A stretch of 64,000 nt of DNA from Bacteroides fragilis. GTDB lineage: Bacteria; Bacteroidota; Bacteroidia; Bacteroidales; DTGW01. Below the pieces are notes generated by a model that worked only from the letters and a program-made list of their open reading frames with translations, was not told the DNA's origin and did not search any database. This document shows, one piece after another, positions 56,291 to 64,000 of this stretch. How positions within the stretch are numbered: position 1 is the first letter of the stretch; each line of letters starts with the position of its first letter. The stretch is taken from assembly GCA_945889005.1 (NCBI GenBank), contig CAMDBI010000006.1, positions 1-64,000 of the forward strand, read 5' to 3'. The translations under genes and the position numbers were made by a program.

Positions 56291-57228
56291 TAAATTGTTT
56301 ATATTGTTATCAGCCTATTTTAGAGGGCATTGGCGATTTTCATCCAACTTGTAGTCGAAAGATATTTTCACTGCCCAATCCTCCCGAATTGCCATATAGT
56401 GAAAGCGATATGGAACATCTAGCATTGCAAGTTGTAAGAAGTCAAGTTACGGTAACAGGGGTGCAAGCAAAATTATCTTTAAATATAGCAGACGGAGAAA
56501 AAAAGGATGTGCCTAAACGTTTTACAATTGTTGGATTATGGGGAGGATATATTTTAAAACCACCATCTGAAAAATTTCCCCAATTACCAGAAGTTGAAGA
56601 TTTGACAATGCATCTGGCTGATATAGCAAAAATATTTGTTGTTCCTCATAGTTTAATACGTTTGAAGTCGGGCAATTTGGCTTATATCACCAAACGAATC
56701 GACCGAAACAAAGGTAATAAGTTAGCAATGGAAGACATGTGTCAGCTTACGGAAAGGCTTACAGAAGATAAGTACCATGGATCATATGAGCAAATTGCTA
56801 AGGTAATTCTCAAACACTCAGCTAATCCAGTACTAGACGTTGTTAATTTCTATGAACAAGTTTTATTCTCATATTTAACAGGTAATGCAGATATGCATTT
56901 AAAAAATTTTTCTCTGATTGAACAACCAGGCTCGGGAAATGTGCTTTCTCCTGCTTATGATTTGGTTGCCACTGTGCTTGTAAATCCTGCTGATGATGAA
57001 GAATTAGCACTTACACTCAATGGTAAAAAGAAGAAAATAAAAAAAAGTGATTTCGTTGAGGCTTTTTACACAGCAAAACTAGATACTAAACAACAAGAAA
57101 ACATCTTTAATAAAATGCAAAAGGCATTTCCCAAATGGTTGACATTTATTGACAAAAGTTTTCTGAGTGAAAATTTTAAGAATACCTTAAAAGAATTATT
57201 GTACAATCGAATTAAAATAATTGGTTAA
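56287..57228 (+). CDS. hipT: HipT-like serine/threonine kinase toxin
   Basis: A 313-residue HipA-like kinase lacking the N-terminal subdomain, as in HipT. It begins with a Cys4-type knuckle (CLYC...H-x2-C, residues 4-22). The Gly-rich loop is VTVTGVQAKLSLN, with Thr55-Val-Thr57 where characterised HipT has a Ser-x-Ser autophosphorylation motif. The catalytic loop is NADMHLKNFSLI (about residue 200) and the metal-binding Asp is in AYDLVAT (about 224). The E. coli O127 HipT phosphorylates TrpS; the target here is unknown. Confidence 0.88.
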   Translation: MINCLYCYQPILEGIGDFHPTCSRKIFSLPNPPELPYSESDMEHLALQVVRSQVTVTGVQAKLSLNIADGEKKDVPKRFTIVGLWGGYILKPPSEKFPQLPEVEDLTMHLADIAKIFVVPHSLIRLKSGNLAYITKRIDRNKGNKLAMEDMCQLTERLTEDKYHGSYEQIAKVILKHSANPVLDVVNFYEQVLFSYLTGNADMHLKNFSLIEQPGSGNVLSPAYDLVATVLVNPADDEELALTLNGKKKKIKKSDFVEAFYTAKLDTKQQENIFNKMQKAFPKWLTFIDKSFLSENFKNTLKELLYNRIKIIG

Positions 57229-57388
57229 TTTTTTTCCTTATGTTTAAATATTTCATTTCAAGGACTTGTTTTTTTGTGGGGGCAAATGAAAATGATATTT
57301 TAAAAACCTTAAAACAAATTAAATAACGCATTACATCTGACCAATTCACGTTATTGATAAATTGTCAAATAAGTTCTATTTTTCAGGG

Positions 57389-59632
57389 ATGAAAAAAACT
57401 ATTGAACTACTAGCTCCAGGTGGTGATATTGACTCTATTAAAGCGGCAATTGTTGCAGGTGCAGATGCTGTATATTGTGGCCTCGGTAAATTTAACGCTC
57501 GCAATAGAGCTACAAATATAAGCTTCGACGATCTCAATGGCATTTTACGGCTTGCGCATAACAACAATTGTCAGGTATTTCTGACTCTTAATATCATTAT
57601 TGTCGATAGTGAAATCGCTGAACTCATTGGCTTGCTCAACAAACTCGTTAATACAAGTATCGATGCTATTATTATTCAGGATCTCGGACTGTTTTATCTG
57701 TTATCGAACTATTTCAAAAGCCTTCATATTCATGCATCCACACAGCTTACCACACACAACGAAGGACAAATAAGGTTTTTGGGCAAACTAAATGCCAGCC
57801 GGGTCAATTTGTCGAGAGAGTTAAATATTCATGAAATAAAAGCCTTGACAGATGTTGCTCACCATAACAATGTTTTAACAGAAGTATTTGTTCACGGTTC
57901 GAACTGTTTAAGTTTTTCGGGCATTTGCTATATGAGCTCTTTACAGAGTGGAAACTCCGGCAATCGTGGACGATGCAGTCAGCCTTGCCGCGACCAGTAT
58001 GTTCGAACATCTGAAGGCAAAAACTTTCCCCTGAATCTTAAAGACAATTCGGCGTTTCTCAATCTGAATGAATTATCAGATGCCGGAGTCGATTCGCTTA
58101 AAATTGAGGGGCGAATTAAAAAATTCCATTACGTATACACCGTTGTGGATGCCTGGCGAAAACAACTACAGCGTTTTTATAATACGGAAAAGCAAAATGC
58201 CGACAACAACCAACTTTATAGAGTGTTTAACCGCGATTTCTCAAATGGATTTTTAACAGGCGATATTAATGCATCAATGTTTATTGATAATCCCCGCGAT
58301 CACTCGGCCATACATTTTTCTGAAACAAAAGGCCACGATATTGATATAAATTTGAATAATGCCAAAGGAGCTATTTACGAAGAAAGAACAGAAATTATTA
58401 CTGCCGTCGAAAGTCAAATTAAGCAATTAAGCATTGCCAAAGCACCTTTAAAAATAAGTGTTTCGGGGTGTTGTGGCACTCCTTTTAAAGTATCGGTAGC
58501 CACACCCAACGCTTCGTTTGATGTACAATCTGACTGCAATCTGTCAAACGAAGGAGCAGAGCTTTTAAGTTACGAAATGATTTTTAAAAGGCTGAAATCG
58601 CTAAACGATACCGAATTTCAGATTGAGCAGCTGGACTTAACAGATCTTTCTCCTAATGTTTATTTGCCTTTTAAAGAGCTCACGTCTATTAAAAACAGAC
58701 TGTTGTTTGTCTTGAATGGTTCGAGAGAAACGATAGCTCCTGTTGCTCTTCCCATATTGAAAAAACATAACAGACAAAACGGCAAAGCATCTCTTTCTAT
58801 ACTATTATCGTCGCCACAGGATTTGCACCTTAGTATAGAGACCGCTGCCACTATCTATTTTCAATTGCCCAATCATTTGAAAAATGATTTTTTTGAGTTT
58901 GTAACTATTTTTAAACATAACAAAGAGTTAATTCCCTGGTTTCCCTCCATTTTAATTGGCGAGAACTACAGTGCTGCTATTGAGTTTCTCCAACTGGTAC
59001 AACCTTCGTCCATTGTAACAAACAATTTAGGAATAGCTTACGAAGCCTGGCAAAAAAGTATTCCGTGGATAGCAGGGCCCAACTTAAACATTGTCAATTC
59101 CTTTAGTTTATTGTGTTTAAAAGAAAACTTCAATTGTTGTGGTGCATTTATTTCAAATGAGATTAGTAAAGTGCAGATAAAGGCTATTAAAAAACCTGCA
59201 AATTTCGATCTTTATTATAGTATATATCACCCTATAGAGTTAATGACGAGTCGACAATGCCTGTTTCATCAGGTTACCGGATGCGAAAAAAATCGGATGG
59301 ATGATACATGTATTCAACAATGTGAAAAACTCACAAGTATTACAAATTTTAAAAACAGCACTTTTATTATCGAAAAATCAAAGGGAAACTATCATCGTAT
59401 CTATAATAAAACTAATTTTATAAATACTGAAATTATTACCGATTTTCCAGATTTGTTCTCTGGTTTTACGGTCGATTTGCGTAACATAAAAACCGAAACA
59501 AATATTGAAAAAGATAAATTGAGCGTGATTAAATGTTTTGAAGATTTTCTCAATGTGAATCGCGACTCTCAAAAAGAACTCAATCAAATTATTTTTCCAA
59601 CAACAAATATCCAATACAAAATAGGAATCTAA
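57389..59632 (+). CDS. Peptidase U32-family protein (RlhA/YegQ-like)
   Basis: A 747-residue protein. The ATG at 57389 starts the family N-terminus MKKTIELLAPGGDIDSIKAA; an in-frame TTG at 57362 is less likely. The U32 core has SGICYMSSLQSGNSGNRGRC then SQPCR, the Cys cluster that in RlhA, TrhP and UbiU/V binds 4Fe-4S. A second Cys-containing block near the end (CLFHQVTGCEKNRMDDTC) may add ligands. Members hydroxylate rRNA or tRNA or are annotated as collagenases; the long C-terminal part is closest to the RlhA (YdcP) type. No operon partner. Confidence 0.88.
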   Translation: MKKTIELLAPGGDIDSIKAAIVAGADAVYCGLGKFNARNRATNISFDDLNGILRLAHNNNCQVFLTLNIIIVDSEIAELIGLLNKLVNTSIDAIIIQDLGLFYLLSNYFKSLHIHASTQLTTHNEGQIRFLGKLNASRVNLSRELNIHEIKALTDVAHHNNVLTEVFVHGSNCLSFSGICYMSSLQSGNSGNRGRCSQPCRDQYVRTSEGKNFPLNLKDNSAFLNLNELSDAGVDSLKIEGRIKKFHYVYTVVDAWRKQLQRFYNTEKQNADNNQLYRVFNRDFSNGFLTGDINASMFIDNPRDHSAIHFSETKGHDIDINLNNAKGAIYEERTEIITAVESQIKQLSIAKAPLKISVSGCCGTPFKVSVATPNASFDVQSDCNLSNEGAELLSYEMIFKRLKSLNDTEFQIEQLDLTDLSPNVYLPFKELTSIKNRLLFVLNGSRETIAPVALPILKKHNRQNGKASLSILLSSPQDLHLSIETAATIYFQLPNHLKNDFFEFVTIFKHNKELIPWFPSILIGENYSAAIEFLQLVQPSSIVTNNLGIAYEAWQKSIPWIAGPNLNIVNSFSLLCLKENFNCCGAFISNEISKVQIKAIKKPANFDLYYSIYHPIELMTSRQCLFHQVTGCEKNRMDDTCIQQCEKLTSITNFKNSTFIIEKSKGNYHRIYNKTNFINTEIITDFPDLFSGFTVDLRNIKTETNIEKDKLSVIKCFEDFLNVNRDSQKELNQIIFPTTNIQYKIGI

Positions 59633-59894
59633 TTTTTATTGACGCTCAAAAGCCGCGGGACACAACTAAACGGTTACAAATAATTGAATACTTATTATAA
59701 AATCAAATAAAGTTTAAATCAATGAAACGTTTTGATATTCTTTCAATTTTTCTTCTGATTACAATTAAATGTAACCATTGTTATTCCTGAAGACAATTAA
59801 GAACTTGCATTAACGTTGGTAGGCAAAAAGAAAAATGCTTTAATTTACCAAATAATAATTATCAAAATTGTCAACCATAGCCTTAATAAATAAA

Positions 59895-61013
59895 ATGCAA
59901 ACATTTAAAACTTTCGAAGCTTATTCATGCTTTAAAACGCTTATAATAATAATTTCTGTTTTAAATGGATTTCAAACACATGCTCAAACAAAATTTACAG
60001 ATAATCTAAATGGCATGTTAAATTTTCATTACGGTTATAATTTGCCCGAATATCCTTTTATTACTTCAATTACCGAGAGTCCAATAAAATCTGTAGATTT
60101 TTGTTTATTTAAAGAAACTGCCGGCAATAATTTATGGGAACAACTTTATCATTACCCCGCTTATGGAATATCTTTTTTTTATTCTACTCTGGGAAACGAC
60201 AAGGTATTTGGTCGAGAATTTGGTTTAACATATTTTTATAAGGTCTACTTTATTACTAAAAATCATTTTCGACTGTTCAATCGTGCCGGAATAGGTTTAA
60301 GTTATGTTAATCGCAAATTCGATTTAAAAAACAATTATCTAAATGTCGCGATAGCATCGAATGTCAATATTCACTTTAATTTTGGATTTGGTGCAGACTA
60401 TGAAATATCTGACAAACTACGTCTAACTTCGGGACTTTCTTTCGATCATTTGTCAAATGGAAATACAAGTGAACCAAATCTAGGGCTAAATTATTTAACC
60501 GGATATGGTGGGCTAATTTTCAGTCTGGGTGCCAAAACCGAGAAGAAAACACATCAGATTGAAACTCATGTAAAAGAAAATTCTTTCGTGATTTTTGCTA
60601 GTGTAGGCGGCAAACATAGCAGAGCTCTTGTTGCTAGCTATTACGAAACATCATCTTTTTCGTTTGAATTTAACCGTAGCCTCACCAGAATGCTGCACTT
60701 TGGACTTGGAAGCGACTTGTTTTACGATTCATCTGTCGAGTCGAGCATGAGAAAAAACAAGCAAGAATATCAAAAAAAATATAGCATCAATACAGGCATA
60801 CATCTATCACAATCAATTGCTTATAACAATATTTCATTTGCAATTCAAGAAGGCGTATATTTATTTTTTACTGAACATGTGGGTAATTATCCAATTTATA
60901 ATAGAATTGTTTTACAATACCAAATCAACCATCACATTTTGGTTCGCCTTGCAATGAAAACTCATTTACATATCTTGGATTTTCCTGAAATAGGCGTTGG
61001 ATATAATTTTTAA
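59895..61013 (+). CDS. PagL-like acyloxyacyl hydrolase (outer membrane)
   Basis: The 372-residue product has a signal peptide ending near THAQ and a beta-barrel pattern. The motif FDHLSNGNTSEPNLGLNYL carries the His-x-Ser pair and Pro-Asn-x-Gly block of PagL lipid A 3-O-deacylases. The part after about residue 210 is an extra domain, possibly a second barrel half. ATG at 59895 is chosen because an upstream TTG gives no signal peptide. It is followed 2 bp later by the GIN-domain gene. Confidence 0.8.
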   Translation: MQTFKTFEAYSCFKTLIIIISVLNGFQTHAQTKFTDNLNGMLNFHYGYNLPEYPFITSITESPIKSVDFCLFKETAGNNLWEQLYHYPAYGISFFYSTLGNDKVFGREFGLTYFYKVYFITKNHFRLFNRAGIGLSYVNRKFDLKNNYLNVAIASNVNIHFNFGFGADYEISDKLRLTSGLSFDHLSNGNTSEPNLGLNYLTGYGGLIFSLGAKTEKKTHQIETHVKENSFVIFASVGGKHSRALVASYYETSSFSFEFNRSLTRMLHFGLGSDLFYDSSVESSMRKNKQEYQKKYSINTGIHLSQSIAYNNISFAIQEGVYLFFTEHVGNYPIYNRIVLQYQINHHILVRLAMKTHLHILDFPEIGVGYNF

Positions 61014-61015
61014 AT

Positions 61016-61723
61016 ATGAAATATTCACTTATTACATTAATTATCATAACATTATTAACTTCTTGCGAAAAAGATAAAATAACGAGCCGAAATTTAATAA
61101 TTGAAGCTTTTGACCAAATTGAGCTAAATGATGCTTTCGAAGTGTTTATTAGCGAGGGCAATAGTTATTCAATAGACATTGTTGGATATGAAACTATAAT
61201 TGAATATGTCGATATTAAAGTTGATAGCCAAAAACTTAAAATTGAAAACACCCGAAAATTAGGGTGGATAACACCTTCAAAAAATAAAATTAAGCTATAC
61301 ATAACTTCTCCTCCATTGCAAAAAATTACGGCCGATGAAGGTTGTAATGTTCAAACACTCGGTCCAATAACTTCAACCGAATTTGGATTAGTCTTAGTTG
61401 GCAAATCAAATCAGGCAAATCTTGAATTAAATTGTAACACATTTTATTACTGGAACAATTTCCCATCGGGAGGCAAAATAAGCTTATCGGGACAAACAAA
61501 TATACTAAAAATATGGAATTCGGCAATTATGTCTGTCGATGCAAAAAACCTACGCGCAAAATATGCAATAGTTGAAAATAGTTCTAAAGGCGATTGTGAA
61601 GTGTCTGTTTTAGACAAACTGGAATATAGTATAAAAGGTATAGGGGATATTCATTTATATGGCAATCCGAAAGAAATTATCAAAATTGGGATATCATCAT
61701 CTGGTCGATTTATTCAACATTAA
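61016..61723 (+). CDS. Head GIN domain (DUF2807) lipoprotein
   Basis: The 235-residue product has a lipoprotein signal (ITLLTSC at about residue 17) and the DUF2807 beta-solenoid: FDQIELNDAFEVFISEGNSY, SPPLQKITADEGCNVQT and SIKGIGDIHLYGNPKEI. Such proteins are surface or periplasmic, of unknown role. Coupled to the PagL-like gene by 2 bp. Confidence 0.85.
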   Translation: MKYSLITLIIITLLTSCEKDKITSRNLIIEAFDQIELNDAFEVFISEGNSYSIDIVGYETIIEYVDIKVDSQKLKIENTRKLGWITPSKNKIKLYITSPPLQKITADEGCNVQTLGPITSTEFGLVLVGKSNQANLELNCNTFYYWNNFPSGGKISLSGQTNILKIWNSAIMSVDAKNLRAKYAIVENSSKGDCEVSVLDKLEYSIKGIGDIHLYGNPKEIIKIGISSSGRFIQH

Positions 61724-61729
61724 ATATGA

Positions 61730-62092
61730 CTAATAATACATGTTGGTAGTATTTGAGTCAAAAGGATTACATATACAATCGATATATCCGGCCTTTATAG
61801 CTGCATTTTTGTCGGATTGGTTGGCATAAGCAACTACCTAAACAGTCTCCCAATTGAAAATATCTGGGTTTTCTGGTTTTGTTATATTGGCGGTTGTACA
61901 ATTGTTGTCGTTTTCTATTACTGTTTTGATGGTAAAATAAAAAGTGCTGCCTTTATCAATTTCCGATTGTAAGCATATATTGCCTCCCAATAAAGTAACA
62001 AGGCCTTTAGTTATAGCAATGCCCAAACCATTACCACCCACAAAATTACTTGCGCCCACGTTCAATTGAATATATACATAACGAATTATCAA
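61730..62092 (-). pseudogene. Decayed hybrid histidine kinase (HATPase and receiver remnants)
   Basis: On the reverse strand, 62092-61838 encodes the C-terminal ATP-binding part of a histidine kinase (NGLGIAITKGLVTLLGGNIC then SEIDKGSTFYFTI, the G2 box region), followed in the same frame, across a stop codon, by AYANQSDKNAAIKAGYIDCI then CNPFD, which resembles the last part of a receiver domain (A..D...A..AG..DY..KPFD). The sensor, dimerisation domain and first half of the receiver domain are missing. It therefore appears to be the tail of a hybrid kinase after two deletions. Confidence 0.7.
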
Positions 62093-62101
62093 AGATGTAA
62101 C

Positions 62102-62109
62102 TATCTTTG
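62102..62109 (+). promoter_or_regulatory. Promoter -7 box of ppx
   Basis: TATCTTTG fits TAnnTTTG and lies 22 bases before the ATG. Confidence 0.55.
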
Positions 62110-62131
62110 TTCAAAATAATATTTCATCATT

Positions 62132-63055
62132 ATGCATCGCGCAGCAGTTCTCGATCTTGGCACTAATACATTCAATCTTATTATTGCCCAAAAAAATGGT
62201 CAACAATTTGATTATCTGGTAAACGACAAAATACCTTCAAAACTAGGCAAAGGAGGTATTGGGAAAAATGAAATTGCTCCAGATGCTTACGAACGAGGGC
62301 TCAATGCTATTGCTCAATTTTCGAAAATTATTGATCGACACAATGTCGAAGAAGTAAAAGCATTTGGCACCTCTGCATTGCGAACGGCTCAAAATGCACC
62401 ACAGTTTTGTCAAGATCTTAAAACCCAATTTGGCATTGAGGTCGAGGTAGTTAGTGGCGACCGCGAAGCAGAACTTATTTGCAAAGGTGTGCGAAACTCG
62501 GTAAGTTTTGGGCAAAGGCGTTTTCTTATACTCGATATTGGCGGGGGTAGCAACGAATTTATTATTACCGACCAACATCACATATATTGGAAAGAAAGTT
62601 TTCCGCTGGGAATTGCCCGTCTCAATGAGCAATTGAAACCCCCGTATCCGATAAGCCTTGAAACGATCAACGAGGCAGAAGCATATTTCGATCGGTGCTT
62701 GCCCAATCTTTTCAATGCCATAAAAAAATTCAAACCTGAACTTATGGTTGGCGCTTCTGGGGCATTCGACTCGTTTTGCTCTATGATTTGGGCTTCCAAA
62801 AACCAATTGGAAAGTAAAAAAGTAAGTAATCAAATCGAAATTAGCGATTATTTTTTATTGCATGAGCAACTTATCAATTCGAAATACGAAGACCTAAGTA
62901 ATATTAAAGGTCTTGAAGCTTTTCGTGTCGAATTTATTGTATTAGCTTCTGTTTTTGTCAATTACATTGTCAAAAGTCTCGAGATTAAAGAACTTTGGCA
63001 AACTGTATCTTCTCTCAAAGAAGGCGCAATGGTTGAAATGCTGAAGATTGAATAG
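62132..63055 (+). CDS. ppx: Ppx/GppA exopolyphosphatase-like phosphatase
   Basis: Sugar-kinase-fold phosphatase acting on polyphosphate or pppGpp. The 307-residue protein has VLDLGTNTFNLIIAQKNGQQ (phosphate-1 loop), GTSALRTAQNAP, and the second loop LILDIGGGSNEFIITDQ. Length fits the short form without the HD-like C-terminal domains. Confidence 0.93.
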   Translation: MHRAAVLDLGTNTFNLIIAQKNGQQFDYLVNDKIPSKLGKGGIGKNEIAPDAYERGLNAIAQFSKIIDRHNVEEVKAFGTSALRTAQNAPQFCQDLKTQFGIEVEVVSGDREAELICKGVRNSVSFGQRRFLILDIGGGSNEFIITDQHHIYWKESFPLGIARLNEQLKPPYPISLETINEAEAYFDRCLPNLFNAIKKFKPELMVGASGAFDSFCSMIWASKNQLESKKVSNQIEISDYFLLHEQLINSKYEDLSNIKGLEAFRVEFIVLASVFVNYIVKSLEIKELWQTVSSLKEGAMVEMLKIE

Positions 63056-63102
63056 TCGTTAACCAAAGCAAACGCATTAAAATACGATGTATATTGCTTA
63101 TA

Positions 63103-63249
63103 GGGCATCTCTAAAAACTGCTTTTTCCTTGTTGGACTTCATTTTTAAACTCCTCACTTCAAATTTCGCTCAGTGTAACACATTTACAGTAGTAAACTCC
63201 GGGTTTAAAAATTTGTCCGCCTCAAAAAATCGAGTTTTTAGAGACGCCC
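63103..63249. mobile_element. MITE-like element, copy 2
   Basis: A 147-bp element with the same terminal inverted repeats (GGGCATCTCTAAAAAC and GTTTTTAGAGACGCCC) as 26472-26642, and closely matching inner parts, but lacking about 24 bases near the left end. No clear target duplication. It lies 47 bp behind ppx. Confidence 0.75.
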
Positions 63250-63279
63250 AATATATATACTTATATGTTTTTTTAACCT

Positions 63280-63384
63280 CCCAACCCTCCTTAAAAAGGA
63301 GGGCTAACAATGCCGTGTTTTGAAGAAGTACGACTCTGTTATTGCCCCCGGTTGTTGAGCATAGTCGAAACATAAGGGGTTGGG
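63280..63384. repeat. Hairpin-containing intergenic repeat
   Basis: A segment with outer arms CCCAACCC (63280) and GGGTTGGG (63377), and a strong inner hairpin CCCTCCTT-AAA-AAGGAGGG (63285-63303). It includes GTTGAGCATAGTCGAAAC. The structure suggests a dispersed intergenic element; a second copy is not in the window. Confidence 0.5.
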
Positions 63385-63464
63385 ATTTATTTGTAATTGC
63401 TGAAATTTTAAAGCGTTTGCCCTGAGTCGTTAACTTCATTATTTTCACATTTGCTCATTTTTAT

Positions 63465-63472
63465 TACATTTG
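63465..63472 (+). promoter_or_regulatory. Promoter -7 box of the response regulator gene
   Basis: TACATTTG fits TAnnTTTG and lies 27 bases before the ATG. Confidence 0.5.
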
Positions 63473-63499
63473 TATGAACCAATTATAATTACAATTCCC

Positions 63500-64000
63500 A
63501 TGGCCAACATATTAGTAATCGACGACGAAAAAAGCATCCGCAATACACTTAAAGATATACTTGAGTTTGAAGGTCACACAGTAGATCTGGCTTCCGATGG
63601 CATGGAAGGTTTAGGTTTGTTACCCAAGAAAGACTACGATATTGTACTGAGCGATATTAAAATGCCCAAAATGGATGGGCTTGAACTGCTGCCTAAAATT
63701 TTGGAAATTAAAAACGATGTACAAATAATTATGATTTCGGGGCATGGCAGTATCGACAATGCTGTAGAAGCTATAAAAAAAGGCGCTTACGATTTTATCG
63801 AGAAACCCTTAGACCTCAACCGTCTGCTCATTACCATAAAAAATGCACTCGACAAATCGAATCTCGTTTCCGAAACTCAAACACTGAGAAAAAAAGTAAC
63901 CAAAGGATTTGAAATTATTGGCAATTCGTCTGGTATACAGAAAGTTCTCGAGATGACCGACAAAGTAGCCTCGTCAGATGCACGTGTACTCATAACCGGA
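63500..64000 (+). CDS. NtrC-family sigma-54-dependent response regulator (partial)
   Basis: The gene runs off the window end; 167 codons are visible. It begins MANILVIDDEKSIRNTLKDI and has a receiver domain with phosphorylatable Asp in VLSDIKMPKMDGLELL and the Lys of FIEKPLDLNRLL. After a linker comes FEIIGNSSGIQKVLEMTDKV and VLITG, the first part of an AAA+ sigma-54 activator domain, cut just at the Walker A motif. Confidence 0.92.
   Translation, partial: MANILVIDDEKSIRNTLKDILEFEGHTVDLASDGMEGLGLLPKKDYDIVLSDIKMPKMDGLELLPKILEIKNDVQIIMISGHGSIDNAVEAIKKGAYDFIEKPLDLNRLLITIKNALDKSNLVSETQTLRKKVTKGFEIIGNSSGIQKVLEMTDKVASSDARVLITG

Noticed and set aside
45173-57228. Integrative element with att sites at ssrA
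   Set aside because: No integrase and no second copy of the ssrA 3-prime end (CCCTCCAGCTCCA) were found in the window, so an integrated element is not asserted.

Overview
The window is chromosomal DNA from a member of the Bacteroidota, most likely Bacteroidales-like. Evidence: protein families typical of the phylum (two-component-propeller/SpoIIE sensor, DUF5777, DUF3108, head GIN domain, Mpl-type ligase), promoters of the TAnnTTTG type in front of many genes, an almost general lack of Shine-Dalgarno sequences, and a tmRNA tag ending YALAA. No species can be named from sequence alone.

Layout. 1-1500: enolase between two terminators. 1580-19391: an uninterrupted reverse-strand str-S10-spc-alpha supercluster (rpsL, rpsG, fusA, then rpsJ through rplQ, with secY, map, infA, rpmJ and rpoA), read from a promoter pair upstream of rpsL and closed by a hairpin before eno. 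19866-25407: a reverse-strand set with a large propeller/SpoIIE-phosphatase sensor, a YceI protein, a DUF5777 barrel, a small c-type cytochrome lipoprotein and a cytochrome P460-like lipoprotein. 25605-27190: a DUF3108 protein, a MITE-like element and two small proteins resembling Nif11 and CCE_0567/DUF683. 27499-45563: mostly housekeeping (dxs, OmpA lipoprotein, a RelE/ParE TA pair, ileS, dksA-like, lspA, mpl, EamA transporter, sppA, folK, M48 protease, TM2/DUF2752/DUF4870-like membrane proteins) ending in tmRNA.

45700-57230 is an accessory island directly downstream of tmRNA: a one-polypeptide Type IIG restriction-modification enzyme whose C-terminal part is abruptly AT-rich, a GAGAS-type N-terminal fragment, an EndoU-like nuclease, a deaminase/RecG-like ATPase fusion, an unknown gene paired with a HEPN-like protein, MntA-HepT, an antitoxin-ParE pair and a tripartite HipB-HipS-HipT module. 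MntA-HepT and antitoxin-ParE sit in two tandem units that share a nearly identical 106-bp promoter segment (P) at the front and a similar ~158-bp segment (R) at the back, while their genes are unrelated. This P-module-R layout resembles a cassette system for exchanging toxin-antitoxin modules behind one promoter and is the most unusual structure in the window.

57389-64000: a U32 peptidase/hydroxylase-like protein, a PagL-like lipid A deacylase, a GIN-domain lipoprotein, a decayed hybrid histidine kinase, an Ppx/GppA phosphatase, a second copy of the MITE-like element with an adjacent hairpin repeat, and the start of an NtrC-type response regulator cut by the window edge. Other points of interest are the GXHH active-site motif in IleS, a TCAACTT heptamer repeat inside folK, an exceptional AGGAGG in front of rplF, and three hip operators spaced exactly 40 bp apart.
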